From assembly GCA_964542855.1 (NCBI GenBank), contig CAZIWJ010000075.1, positions 1-13,529 of the forward strand: 13,529 bases of DNA, read 5' to 3'. Below, one piece after another: positions 1-7,949 of the stretch. Both the position numbers and the translations under genes were made by a program. This DNA is from CAZIWJ01 sp964542855. GTDB lineage: Bacteria > Bacteroidota > Bacteroidia > Cytophagales > Cyclobacteriaceae. The first letter of the stretch is position 1. Every line of letters starts with the position of its first letter. The notes below the pieces were generated by a model. The model ran no database searches, was not told the DNA's origin, and saw only the letters and a program-made list of their open reading frames with translations.

Positions 1-1313
1 TATTCGGTGCCTGTTTTACTAAAAAACAATACGTTGGAGTTGGCCACGTGCAACATTGCTCCGTAACCGTTTTCAAAAACATCCACCAGCGAATTCAGCG
101 GTCCTGCCGGGGGCAGTTCACCAACCAGGCTACAGTTCACTACATCGTACTCCGTGGCCAGTTGGGTACCCACAATAATGTCGGGGCGTTCAACGCTGCG
201 CACCACGTACGATAATGGCAGCCCTGCCCGGATGTCGGTGCTTTTGGCCAGTTGCTCGGCAATGCCATCAATTGTTTCCTCTCCCGAAAGTTCAAAGGTT
301 CCCGTGGCGTCGCCGCCGTAAGCAATAACCTTAAGCTTTACATTCGACATGGATTTAAAGCTTTCCACATCTACGCTACCCGATACTTTATTATTGAATG
401 CACCGTAAGATGCCTGTAAGCGGGCCCTCATTTCAGTACTGCTTTCCGTCGATTCTACCAGCATGTAGTAAATTCTGCCGTAGGTAACCGATGAAATAAA
501 AGTGGCCGGATTATCGTCCTGCACGTAGGTGCTCAGCTGGTCGGGAGTTACGCTCTCATCGAACATTTCATCCAGGCTGGTGGGCAGGTCGAAGCTCATG
601 GTGTAATACTGCTGCGTAAGCTTAACCAGGAACCGGTTGTACGAGCGATCGCTGCTGAAGCTCATGCTTCCTTTCACTTTGGTGGTAAAGGTTTCTACCT
701 GCAGGCCCATTTCCAAAGCCAGCTGTTCTTCCGACTGTACTTCTTCAATGTCTAGCGTAAAGTTGGCTGGCACTACTTCACCGGCATTGGCAATAATATT
801 GTTCATGCCGTCCTGTATGGTACTTTTCCGCACTTCATCCACGGTAAAGGATGATGACAAATTTCCGTTATTTAAATTGTACGAAATCGACCCCCCGGCG
901 CGCTTCACCACGATGGGAGCGGGCGTTGCATCCGAGAGGGATTGGTACTGTAGTAAATTACCGGGGTATACGACATCGGCATTGGTGTTGAAAAGGGGGA
1001 ACTGGTCGTTACCATCCAGTACACTGACGCGCTTTTTTGAACACACGTATCGCTGTTCAACGGACTCACCTTCAATTTTGCGGTCTTCCGTTTCGGGCTC
1101 TTCCGAAGATAGCGTATCGACCGACCGGCTTTCTGGCACTTCTTCAAATGTAAAATCAGTGGCAATTACCTGATCGAACGATCCGGCAAGGGTATCGGCC
1201 TGCTGCCCGTTGTCGGGCGCCGGGTTATTATCAACTTCGGTGTCTCCATCGCAACCGGCTACAGCCAGCAACAGGGCAACGAACAGGGGTAAGGGGCTTA
1301 TCAGCTTTTTCAT
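1..1313 (-). CDS. Thiol-activated cytolysin-like (CDC-like) lipoprotein, 3' end beyond window
   Basis: The frame is open from ATG at 1313 to the left edge (437 codons seen, no stop). Residues 1–21 form a lipoprotein signal with lipobox VAGC (Cys21), followed by acidic DGDTE, which resembles surface-export signals of Bacteroidota lipoproteins. Residues about 22–90 are an acidic linker. From about residue 95 the protein follows the cholesterol-dependent cytolysin core: VVYPGNLLQ (114–122), the helical segment that becomes the first membrane hairpin (about 160–225), QQYYTMSFDLP, then ISSVTYGR (about 273–280) and IAYGGDA (about 330–336), which carries the paired glycines at the strand bend of this family. 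Known CDCs oligomerise and open large beta-barrel pores. After about residue 390 the sequence does not resemble domain 4, and no ECTGLAWEWWR-type undecapeptide is seen before the edge. It therefore fits the CDC-like (CDCL) group better than classical toxins. Family call is firm; target and activity are unknown. Confidence 0.85.
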   Translation of the reverse strand, partial: MKKLISPLPLFVALLLAVAGCDGDTEVDNNPAPDNGQQADTLAGSFDQVIATDFTFEEVPESRSVDTLSSEEPETEDRKIEGESVEQRYVCSKKRVSVLDGNDQFPLFNTNADVVYPGNLLQYQSLSDATPAPIVVKRAGGSISYNLNNGNLSSSFTVDEVRKSTIQDGMNNIIANAGEVVPANFTLDIEEVQSEEQLALEMGLQVETFTTKVKGSMSFSSDRSYNRFLVKLTQQYYTMSFDLPTSLDEMFDESVTPDQLSTYVQDDNPATFISSVTYGRIYYMLVESTESSTEMRARLQASYGAFNNKVSGSVDVESFKSMSNVKLKVIAYGGDATGTFELSGEETIDGIAEQLAKSTDIRAGLPLSYVVRSVERPDIIVGTQLATEYDVVNCSLVGELPPAGPLNSLVDVFENGYGAMLHVANSNVLFFSKTGTE

Positions 1314-1329
1314 AGGAATGTATTTTTTG

Positions 1330-1381
1330 TGTAATCGCTGTATGAGTGTGCATTACCGCATGCACAGCTTCTGCGATTACA
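1330..1381 (-). promoter_or_regulatory. Nested inverted repeat in the cytolysin leader
   Basis: Outer arms TGTAATCGC (1330–1338) and GCGATTACA (1373–1381) match perfectly over 9 bp. Inside them TGTGCAT (1347–1353) and ATGCACA (1360–1366) match perfectly over 7 bp around the loop TACCGC. Internal loops of 8 and 6 nt separate the two stems. The element ends 16 nt before the cytolysin ATG, so in the mRNA it would fold just ahead of the start. There is no U-run after it in the minus direction (an A-run follows), so it is not a simple intrinsic terminator. It could be a leader hairpin that gates translation or stabilises the mRNA, or a binding site for a dimeric regulator. Structure is directly visible; function is inferred. 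Confidence 0.6.
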
Positions 1382-1412
1382 TGTACCTAAGCTACCTACC
1401 GGTTAACAAAAA

Positions 1413-1445
1413 CAAGAATATCAGCGGGGGACAAAGGGGGGACAA
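1413..1445 (-). promoter_or_regulatory. Candidate promoter of the cytolysin gene, overlapping GGGGACAA boxes
   Basis: Reading the minus strand, TTG (1445–1443) is followed after 22 bases by TATTCTTG (1420–1413), one mismatch from the Bacteroidota -7 consensus TAnnTTTG. Two TGTCCCCC boxes lie between the two elements (plus strand 1423–1434 and 1436–1445), a position where a bound regulator could act. The predicted start near 1407 would place the nested hairpin at 1330–1381 inside the untranslated leader. The match is moderate and was found by eye. Confidence 0.35.
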
Positions 1446-1542
1446 CCTGAAAAAAGCCTCTGGAAGGCCTTAGTCGTACTTTTTTTAGTTACTTTTTTCA
1501 GCATCCGGGAAAAATAAACGAACGAAAATAAGCGGGGACAAA
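1423..1542. repeat. Direct repeats AGCGGGG(G)ACAAA
   Basis: AGCGGGGGACAAA at 1423–1435 recurs as AGCGGGGACAAA at 1531–1542, and a partial copy GGGGGGACAAC sits at 1436–1446. On the minus strand each full copy reads TTTGTCCCC(C)GCT and is followed within 0–2 bases by a TATT-type element (TATTTTCG at 1530–1523, TATTCTTG at 1420–1413). The copies lie in the gap between the TPR regulator and the cytolysin gene. They may be operators or parts of tandem promoters. No function is shown by the sequence alone. Confidence 0.45.
1450..1471 (-). terminator. Probable intrinsic terminator after the TPR regulator gene
   Basis: On the minus strand AAGGCCT (1471–1465) pairs with AGGCTT (1459–1454), 6 bp with one bulged G and a 5-nt loop, and the T-run continues through 1450. 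The hairpin lies about 90 bp past the regulator's stop codon and upstream of the cytolysin promoter candidate, so it would separate the two transcripts. The stem is short, so this is a moderate call. Confidence 0.45.
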
Positions 1543-1559
1543 CAGTAGACACGGATTAA

Positions 1560-3431
1560 TTACAGCTGAACCATTAAATCCTGCAGGCTTTCTTCGCTGG
1601 GAATTTGTAGTTTCTTGCGCAGGCGGTAGCGGGCTTTTTTAATGCCTTCCTGAGAAATATTCAGGATGTTGGCGATTTCTTTTGAAGTAAGGTTCATTTT
1701 CATCAGGGCCATCAGGCGAAGTTCGTTCGGCGTTAAATCGGGATACTGTTCTTTCACCTTACTGTTGAAGTCCTGGTGAACTTCTTCAAAATACTTTCTG
1801 AAATTTTCCCAGTTGTTATCGTCGTTCAGGTCGGCGTTGATAGTGCGGATAATCTGCCGGTAGCCATTGCTGTTGTTATTATCAACCTGGGTTTGCAGTT
1901 CGTGGGCTTTCCTTTTCAGGGCCTCCAGCACTTCGTTCTTGTGGGCCAGGTGTAAGGCGTGGCTGGTTAACTCCTTTCTTTTAAAAGCCAGTTCGGTATC
2001 CAGTTTTTCTTTTTCCAGCAGGTTGTTCTTCAGCTTTTGCCGGTAAGCATAATACCCAAAGCCGATAACCACGAGGGCAACCAGTAAACCAGCCCCGAAC
2101 AGGGTACGCTGAAGAGCGGTTACCGTTGCCTGTTCTTCCAGCAGGGAAATTTCGGCTTTTTGCAGGGCAATTTCTTTTTCTTTCTGCCCGGTTTCATAAA
2201 TAGTTCGCAACTCGGCAATCTGGTTCGATTTTTCTTTACTGAAGATGCTGTCGCTCTGTGCCTTGTACTGCTTAAAATTGGCCAGGGCACGGGCGTGGTT
2301 GTTCAATTGCTCGTAAGCATTGGAACGGTGCAGGTAAGCATTTTTTAAATTTCCCCGGGTTTGGGTAGAATCGGCAATAGCAATGGCCTTTTGGGTTCTG
2401 GCAATGGCTTCAAAAGGTTGCCCCATATTATTATAAGCCCCGGCCATGTCGTTGAGCACTTCGGCCTGCTTGTTCAGGTAATTTATACGGGTTACCACTT
2501 GCAGGGCCTCTTCCAGCAGGCTGATGGCACGGTTAAAATCCTTTTTACGAGCGTAGGTTTTTCCCATGTTATTGAGCACCGTTCCTTTTATAGCCAGTGA
2601 ATTAACCTGCGAAGCCCGTTCAAAGGCCTGATCCAGGTAGTGCAGGGCAGAATCGTATTCATCCAGGTAATAAAAGCAGTTACCAATGTCGTTCATTGCC
2701 TGGGAAGCATAAGAAATATCGCCCATATCCCGGTAAATTTTCAGGGCCTGCCGGTTATGCTCAATGGCCTGTTCGTAGTTTTCCAGGCTGGCTTCCACAC
2801 TACCCAACTGGTTGAGGGCGTCGGCCATGCGGATGGCTGCGTCCTGGTTTTCCAGCAGCCGGATACCGGTAAGTGATTCCTGCAAGGCCAGCTTCAGACT
2901 ACCTTTAAAGGTATAAATACTACTGAGCAGGTGATGCGTCATGGCCATGCCAACGGTATCGTTAACTTCAGTCCGGTAGGCTTCCAGGTTTTCGTTGCAA
3001 AGATCAATGGCCTTTTCGTAATTACCCAAATCGTATTCCAGGATGGCGAGGGCGTGCTGAACGGTTATTTGCTGGTTGTACCGGTTTATTTCACGGAATT
3101 GATCCAATGCCCGGTTATAATAGATACGGGCCGAATCGATGCTGTTCTGGTTTCCGAAGTAAACCCCGATTAAATACAAAGCATTTCCAATGCTGTAAGC
3201 GTGGTTAATTTTCCTGGCTAAAGCCAGCTCCTTTTGGGCGTAGCCGATGGCTTCGGCCGGATCATTGTACAGGTACGCGTTAAACAGCAGGGCCAGGGTC
3301 CTTACTTTGGTAGTGTCGTCAGGTTGTTGCCGGAGGAGCTGCTGCAGGCTATCAATGTAAGCGGGTTGCTGGGCATTCCCCGGCAGTGAACATATAAGGC
3401 ACAGGATTAACAGGACAAGAACTTTCTTCAT
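1560..3431 (-). CDS. TPR-repeat sensor with one membrane segment and LuxR-like HTH
   Basis: A 623-residue protein if started at ATG 3431 (MKKVLVLL); a GTG nine bases upstream is possible but would put three residues before the signal peptide. Residues 1–20 are a signal peptide ending in GNAQ. Residues about 22–385 are tandem TPRs (repeated LG/Y/A patterns such as ALNQLGSVEASLENYEQAIEH), predicted outside the cytoplasmic membrane. A coiled-coil stretch leads to one transmembrane helix at about 443–462, then a second, charged coiled coil (about 463–525). The C-terminus (about 565–610) is a LuxR-type helix-turn-helix: LTPNELRLMALMKMNLTSKEIANILNIS is split here as LTPNELRLMALM and SKEIANILNIS, followed by a basic RYRLRKKL recognition end. 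The family is common in Bacteroidota as one-protein membrane regulators. No kinase or receiver is present. The nearby cytolysin gene is a possible target; this is inference from position. Confidence 0.88.
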   Translation of the reverse strand: MKKVLVLLILCLICSLPGNAQQPAYIDSLQQLLRQQPDDTTKVRTLALLFNAYLYNDPAEAIGYAQKELALARKINHAYSIGNALYLIGVYFGNQNSIDSARIYYNRALDQFREINRYNQQITVQHALAILEYDLGNYEKAIDLCNENLEAYRTEVNDTVGMAMTHHLLSSIYTFKGSLKLALQESLTGIRLLENQDAAIRMADALNQLGSVEASLENYEQAIEHNRQALKIYRDMGDISYASQAMNDIGNCFYYLDEYDSALHYLDQAFERASQVNSLAIKGTVLNNMGKTYARKKDFNRAISLLEEALQVVTRINYLNKQAEVLNDMAGAYNNMGQPFEAIARTQKAIAIADSTQTRGNLKNAYLHRSNAYEQLNNHARALANFKQYKAQSDSIFSKEKSNQIAELRTIYETGQKEKEIALQKAEISLLEEQATVTALQRTLFGAGLLVALVVIGFGYYAYRQKLKNNLLEKEKLDTELAFKRKELTSHALHLAHKNEVLEALKRKAHELQTQVDNNNSNGYRQIIRTINADLNDDNNWENFRKYFEEVHQDFNSKVKEQYPDLTPNELRLMALMKMNLTSKEIANILNISQEGIKKARYRLRKKLQIPSEESLQDLMVQL

Positions 3432-3490
3432 GAGTAGCACACTGAATGAACACTAAAATAATAATTTCAGGGTGTATTGTCAGCCAGTTC

Positions 3491-5227
3491 TTACTCTTCG
3501 AAGATATTTACTTTTTCGGAAGCATATCGCAGGATGAGTAAAGCAGCCAGCCCGATGCTGCCATAGAGCCCAGCTTCCTGCCAGTTGCGGAAAATCAGGC
3601 TGCCGGTAAAAAACAGGGCCATGTATGCCGTAACCACCGCGCTGATCCAGGCGGTGAGTAACATAGGAATGCGGGCGTTGGTATGATCAGATCCGCTAAA
3701 TGGTTTCCAGTTACCTTCAGGTTTTACCTTGTTGTAAAATTGCTGCAAATGAAGGCTGTCGGTTGTGGGGGTAACGTACGTTACTACCAGCCAGCTTACG
3801 GTAGTAACGCCTACCGTAAAGAAAAAGCTGTCGGGAAATTCCCAGCCCAACAACCGGGCAGTAGCGTAGGCCAGTATCGGGGTAACGCTGGCCGCCACTT
3901 CACTCCAGGCGTTTACGCGCCACCAGTACCACCGCAGAATCAGTACCAGCCCAAGGCCGGCGCCGCATTCAATTAAGAACTGCCATACTCCCGAAATGGT
4001 ATTCATGAATGAAGTGGCAATAAGGGCAACCAGCATAAGCAGAAGGGTGGCAATGCGGGAAGCCGGCACCAGTTGCTCTTCCCCGGCATCAGGATTTATA
4101 AATCGATTGTAAAAATCATTAATCACGTAACTGGTTCCCCAGTTCAACTGGGTGGAAATAGTACTCATGTAGGCAGCCAGGAATGCAACGAGCAGCAATC
4201 CTTTCAGCCCTGCCGGCAGGTAATCCTGCATGGCCATTACGTAGCCCAGTTTTTGGTCTTCCACCGATAAATCGGGGTACAGTACCAAAGCCGATAAGGC
4301 TACCAGGATCCAGGGCCAGGGCCGGATGCAGTAGTGAGCAATCTGGAAATACAGGGTTGCATAAATGGCGTGCTGTTCATTTTTTGTACTCATCATCCGC
4401 TGGGCCACGTACCCTCCCCCGCCGGGTTCGTTGCCCGGGTACCAGCTGGCCCACCACTGTATGCCAATGTAGGCAAAAAACGACCCAACCCCCAGGCTAA
4501 GCGTAGTTCCGGCTCCAGCAGCATCGCCAACAGTGGGAAAAAAGCTTAGTGCTCCTTCCGGCAGCTTCGCCGTAAGCTGTTCAATACCGCCCACTTCCGG
4601 TGAATTAACAACAATATATGCCAGTACAATAGAACCAGAAATAGCAATGGTGAACTGGATTACGTCGGTAAAGGCTACCCCCAGTAAACCCGATAAACTG
4701 GTGTAGAAAACCACCAGCAGCATGGCGGCCGCATAGTAATACAGCAGTTGATCGTCCGGCACATCGAAAAAAATTTGTAACAGGGCACCCAGGGCAAGGT
4801 TCACCCAGCCCATAATGATGGCATTCAGAAATACCCCGAAGTACAGGGCACGAAAGCCTCGCAGAAAGCGGGCGGCAACGCCGGAGTAGCGTAGTTCGGT
4901 AAGTTCAATGTCGGTAAGAATATTGGCCCGGCGCCAGTAGCGGGCAAAGAAAAAAGTGGTGAGCATTCCCCCGGCCAGCATGTTCCACCAGAGCCAGTTT
5001 CCGGCTATGCCCCCCTGGGCTACCAGCTCGGTTACCGCCAGCGGCGTATCGGCAGCAAAGGTGGTGGCTACCATACTGGTTCCGGCAATCCACCAGGGTA
5101 AGTTACGGCCTCCCAGGAAAAAGCTGGTTACGTTTTTACCGGCCCTTTTCCGCAGGGAAAGTCCAATACCCAGCGACACCAGCAGGTAGAGAATAATGAT
5201 GCCGTAATCGAGAAAGGTTAATGCCAT
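3491..5227 (-). CDS. Sodium:solute symporter (SSS family)
   Basis: A 578-residue integral membrane protein starting at ATG 5227. The N-terminus LDYGIIILYLLVSLGIGL is the first membrane helix, followed by the family hallmark FFLGGRNLPWW (about residues 36–46) and the TSMVATTFAADTPLA stretch. The region STISTQLNWGTSYVIND (about 354–370) corresponds to the conserved helix that helps bind sodium in SSS transporters. Many hydrophobic segments follow up to the C-terminus, giving roughly 13–14 helices. SSS proteins couple sodium entry to uptake of sugars, amino acids, vitamins or sialic acids; the substrate cannot be read from this sequence. The gene is divergent from the PIG-L deacetylase, which suggests that the two act on the same solute. 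Its stop is 59 bases before the TPR regulator's ATG, and no clear terminator lies between, so read-through is possible. Confidence 0.92.
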   Translation of the reverse strand: MALTFLDYGIIILYLLVSLGIGLSLRKRAGKNVTSFFLGGRNLPWWIAGTSMVATTFAADTPLAVTELVAQGGIAGNWLWWNMLAGGMLTTFFFARYWRRANILTDIELTELRYSGVAARFLRGFRALYFGVFLNAIIMGWVNLALGALLQIFFDVPDDQLLYYYAAAMLLVVFYTSLSGLLGVAFTDVIQFTIAISGSIVLAYIVVNSPEVGGIEQLTAKLPEGALSFFPTVGDAAGAGTTLSLGVGSFFAYIGIQWWASWYPGNEPGGGGYVAQRMMSTKNEQHAIYATLYFQIAHYCIRPWPWILVALSALVLYPDLSVEDQKLGYVMAMQDYLPAGLKGLLLVAFLAAYMSTISTQLNWGTSYVINDFYNRFINPDAGEEQLVPASRIATLLLMLVALIATSFMNTISGVWQFLIECGAGLGLVLILRWYWWRVNAWSEVAASVTPILAYATARLLGWEFPDSFFFTVGVTTVSWLVVTYVTPTTDSLHLQQFYNKVKPEGNWKPFSGSDHTNARIPMLLTAWISAVVTAYMALFFTGSLIFRNWQEAGLYGSIGLAALLILRYASEKVNIFEE

Positions 5228-5391
5228 AGTTCTACTACTTCCTGAATGGACGAAACTAACGATATATCCATGAATTGATAAGCTTTGACGAAAAAATTAG
5301 CTTTTTGCAGACACTTTTTCTTTTTATCGGTTCATATTCCACAACTTGTAAAAAGTAACCCGTTGTGCCCAATCCAATAGAATTAAAGCCC
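5228..5391. promoter_or_regulatory. Divergent intergenic region between symporter and deacetylase
   Basis: These 164 AT-rich bases must hold the promoters of both divergent genes. For the symporter, TAGTTTCG on the minus strand (5258–5251) is one mismatch from TAnnTTTG, but I see no matching TTTG upstream. For the deacetylase no good consensus match was found; TTTG at 5284–5287 and TAGCTTTTTG at 5298 are too close together. No operator-like palindrome of note. Confidence 0.35.
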
Positions 5392-7887
5392 ATGATGAAG
5401 CGATTGCTTACTTCCTTTTTACTGTTATTTATTATAAGTAGCACCATCCGTGCCCAGACTCCTAAAAGCCTCAGCAGTGCTGAAATCCTGTTATCACTAA
5501 AAAAACTCAACTTTCTCGGAAATGTGCTTTACCTGGCCGCTCACCCCGACGACGAGAATACCTGGGTTATTGCCTACCTCTCGAAAGGACGCTACGCTAA
5601 CGTAGCCTACTTGTCGCTGAACCGGGGAAGTGGCGGGCAAAACCTGATTGGCCCGGGAATACGGGAACGCCTGGGCTTAATTCGTACCCAGGAATTGCTG
5701 GCCGCACGCAATATAGATGGCGGCAGCCAGTTTTTTTCCCGGGCTAACGATTTCGGGTATTCTAAACTACCATCGGAAACCTTCAACATTTGGGATCGCG
5801 AAAAAGTACTGGCCGACGTAATATGGACGATCCGGCAGTTTCGTCCCGATGTTATTATTACCCGCTTCAACACCACTCCCGGCATTACCCACGGCCACCA
5901 TACTGCTTCAACCATTCTGGCCAACGAGGCATTTAAAAAGGCCGCCGATACAGCGTACTTCCCGGATCAACTGGATTACGTGGAACCCTGGCAGGCTAAA
6001 CGGGTTGTTTGGAATACCTCGCCTTTTTTTTACGACGATAAAGAAAAATTCGATAGTACGGCCCGGGCCAACAATTACCTGGGCATGGAAATAGGCGGCT
6101 ATAATGCCTTACTCGGAAAAAGCTACGGTGAATTATCGGCCGAAAGCCGGAGCATGCACCGCAGCCAGGGCTTTGGGGTATTCCAGGCCCGCCGAAATAA
6201 CTACAGGGAATATTTCTCCCATACCGACGGAAATGTGGCCGAAGAGGATTTATTCGACGGGGTAAACACCAGCTGGACCCGCGTGGAAGGAGGAAAGCCT
6301 GTAGGAGATAAACTGGAAGAAATTATCAGTAACTATGACCCGGTGCATCCCGATAATTCCCTGCCGGGCCTGCTCAGCCTGCGTAAAATGATGATGGAAC
6401 TGGAAGAAGGCTACTGGAAGTCGAAGAAAATACAGGAACTGGATCAGGTTATAAAACATACCCTGGGGTTATTCCTGGAAGTTACGGCCGACGATTTTTC
6501 GGTAGTTCCGGGCGATAGTATGACTTTTAACATTGAGGCGGTGAACCGCGCTGATGTGCCGGTTACTCTGAACAGCATATCCTACTCTTCGGTAAGCAAT
6601 GACAGCATCCTGGCCAGTGAGTTGAACAGGGGTGAACCGGTAATCTTTTCCACCAGCGTGAAAATTCCTGCCGACCTGCCGGTTTCCCAGCCGTACTGGC
6701 TGAAAGAACCGGGAACCAAGGGAATGTACGTGGTAGAAGATATTCAAATGCGAAACCTTCCCGAAAATCCACCCGCAGTTGAAGCTACCTTTGAAATGGA
6801 TATCAGTGGGCAGAATTTTACTTACACCGTGCCGGTAGTGTATAAAAAAGCCCTGCCCGACAAGGGCGAAACCTACCGTCCGTTTGTCATCATTCCGCCG
6901 GTGGCCGTAAACATTAATGAAAAAGTATACATTTTCCCCGATAAGGAACCCCGGGAAGTAAACATTACGGTAAGGGCTGGCAAAGACGATATTGCCGGGG
7001 AAGTAACCCTGAACCTTGCCGAAGGCTGGCGGGCTGAACCGGCTGTGGAAGATTTTGATTTTGAGTTGAAAGACGAAAACCAGACGTTTACTTTTATGGT
7101 GTATCCTCCCGACGGGCAGTCGCAAGTTACCCTGGGGGCCACGGCAACGGTAAACGGTACCGGGCATAACCGCAGCCTGGAATACATTGCCTACGATCAT
7201 ATTCCCACCCAAACCTACATGCCAGTACTAAAAGCTGAACTGGTGAAAATTGATATCGAGAAAAAGGGACAGAGCATCGGTTATATAATGGGGGCCGGCG
7301 ATGGGGTTCCAACGGCACTACGGCAAATCGGGTACGAAGTGGAACTACTCGAGGCCGATGACCTGGAAGCTGAAAACCTGGCCCGGTTCGATGCGGTAAT
7401 TCTGGGGGTAAGGGCATACAATACCCAGAACTTCCTGAAGGTGAAAAACGGTGAATTGCTGAAATACGCTGAAAACGGGGGAACCCTGATTACCCAGTAC
7501 AATACTACACGCGGGTTGCTAACCGACGACTTTTACCCGTACAACCTGAAACTGTCGCGCAAGCGGGTAACGGTAGAAGAAGCCCCGGTTGAAATCCTGG
7601 CGCCCAACCATCCGGTAATGAATGAACCCAACCAGATTACCCAGGCCGATTTTGAAGGCTGGGTGCAGGAACGGGGATTATATTTTCCGGAAGAATGGGA
7701 TGACGAATACACGCCGGTTCTCTCGAGCAATGATCCCGATGAAGAACCTCTGAAAGGAGGATTACTGGTTGCCGAATACGGCAATGGTTATTATATCTAC
7801 ACCGGTTATTCCTGGTTCCGTGAGTTGCCGGCCGGGGTTCCAGGTGCTTATCGCATTTTTGCTAACCTGATCTCCATCGGGAAGTAA
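5392..7887 (+). CDS. Large secreted PIG-L/LmbE-family deacetylase
   Basis: An 831-residue protein; ATG 5392 (or 5395) is chosen over the in-frame GTG at 5365 because it begins directly with a signal peptide (MMKRLLTSFLLLFIISSTIRAQ in two parts: basic start, hydrophobic core, then IRAQ). Residues about 40–300 are the PIG-L domain: AAHPDDE (H51, D53, D54, E55) and THGHHTAS (H167, H169, H170) supply the zinc site and catalytic acid; LSLNRGSGGQN and GLIRTQELLAA are also typical. Members remove acyl, usually acetyl, groups from amino sugars or related compounds. Residues about 360–600 look like beta-sandwich domains, and about 610–831 resemble a glutamine-amidotransferase-like fold (IGYIMGAGDGVPTALRQIGY, FDAVILGVRAYN) without an evident catalytic Cys. 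Single-domain PIG-L enzymes are only about 230 residues, so most of this protein is accessory. It likely works in the periplasm or outside the cell and is paired with the divergent symporter. The true substrate is unknown. Confidence 0.9.
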   Translation: MMKRLLTSFLLLFIISSTIRAQTPKSLSSAEILLSLKKLNFLGNVLYLAAHPDDENTWVIAYLSKGRYANVAYLSLNRGSGGQNLIGPGIRERLGLIRTQELLAARNIDGGSQFFSRANDFGYSKLPSETFNIWDREKVLADVIWTIRQFRPDVIITRFNTTPGITHGHHTASTILANEAFKKAADTAYFPDQLDYVEPWQAKRVVWNTSPFFYDDKEKFDSTARANNYLGMEIGGYNALLGKSYGELSAESRSMHRSQGFGVFQARRNNYREYFSHTDGNVAEEDLFDGVNTSWTRVEGGKPVGDKLEEIISNYDPVHPDNSLPGLLSLRKMMMELEEGYWKSKKIQELDQVIKHTLGLFLEVTADDFSVVPGDSMTFNIEAVNRADVPVTLNSISYSSVSNDSILASELNRGEPVIFSTSVKIPADLPVSQPYWLKEPGTKGMYVVEDIQMRNLPENPPAVEATFEMDISGQNFTYTVPVVYKKALPDKGETYRPFVIIPPVAVNINEKVYIFPDKEPREVNITVRAGKDDIAGEVTLNLAEGWRAEPAVEDFDFELKDENQTFTFMVYPPDGQSQVTLGATATVNGTGHNRSLEYIAYDHIPTQTYMPVLKAELVKIDIEKKGQSIGYIMGAGDGVPTALRQIGYEVELLEADDLEAENLARFDAVILGVRAYNTQNFLKVKNGELLKYAENGGTLITQYNTTRGLLTDDFYPYNLKLSRKRVTVEEAPVEILAPNHPVMNEPNQITQADFEGWVQERGLYFPEEWDDEYTPVLSSNDPDEEPLKGGLLVAEYGNGYYIYTGYSWFRELPAGVPGAYRIFANLISIGK

Positions 7888-7915
7888 AAATTACTCTCCA
7901 TATTGCTGTAATGCT

Positions 7916-7942
7916 CGCACGCGATAAACAGGATCGCGTGCG
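7916..7942. terminator. Strong hairpin between convergent genes, likely bidirectional terminator
   Basis: CGCACGCGAT (7916–7925) and ATCGCGTGCG (7933–7942) form a perfect 10-bp GC-rich stem around the loop AAACAGG. It lies 28 bases after the deacetylase stop and 7 bases before the stop of the convergent HD gene. Neither side has a T-run, so it is not a textbook intrinsic terminator, but its position suits 3'-end formation or mRNA end protection for both genes. Confidence 0.5.
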
Positions 7943-7949
7943 CCGCAGG

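Noticed and set aside
637..1173. Open plus-strand frame of 178 codons
   Set aside because: It lies fully antisense to the cytolysin-like gene, whose family motifs are clear; the plus-strand translation is Ser/Thr-rich with no recognisable domain.
5284..5307. TTTG and TAGCTTTTTG as a promoter for the deacetylase
   Set aside because: The two elements are only about 10 bases apart, too close for the Bacteroidota promoter pattern.
6469..7212. Open minus-strand frame of 247 codons
   Set aside because: It is antisense to the PIG-L deacetylase and shows no domain pattern; the plus-strand protein continues coherently through it.
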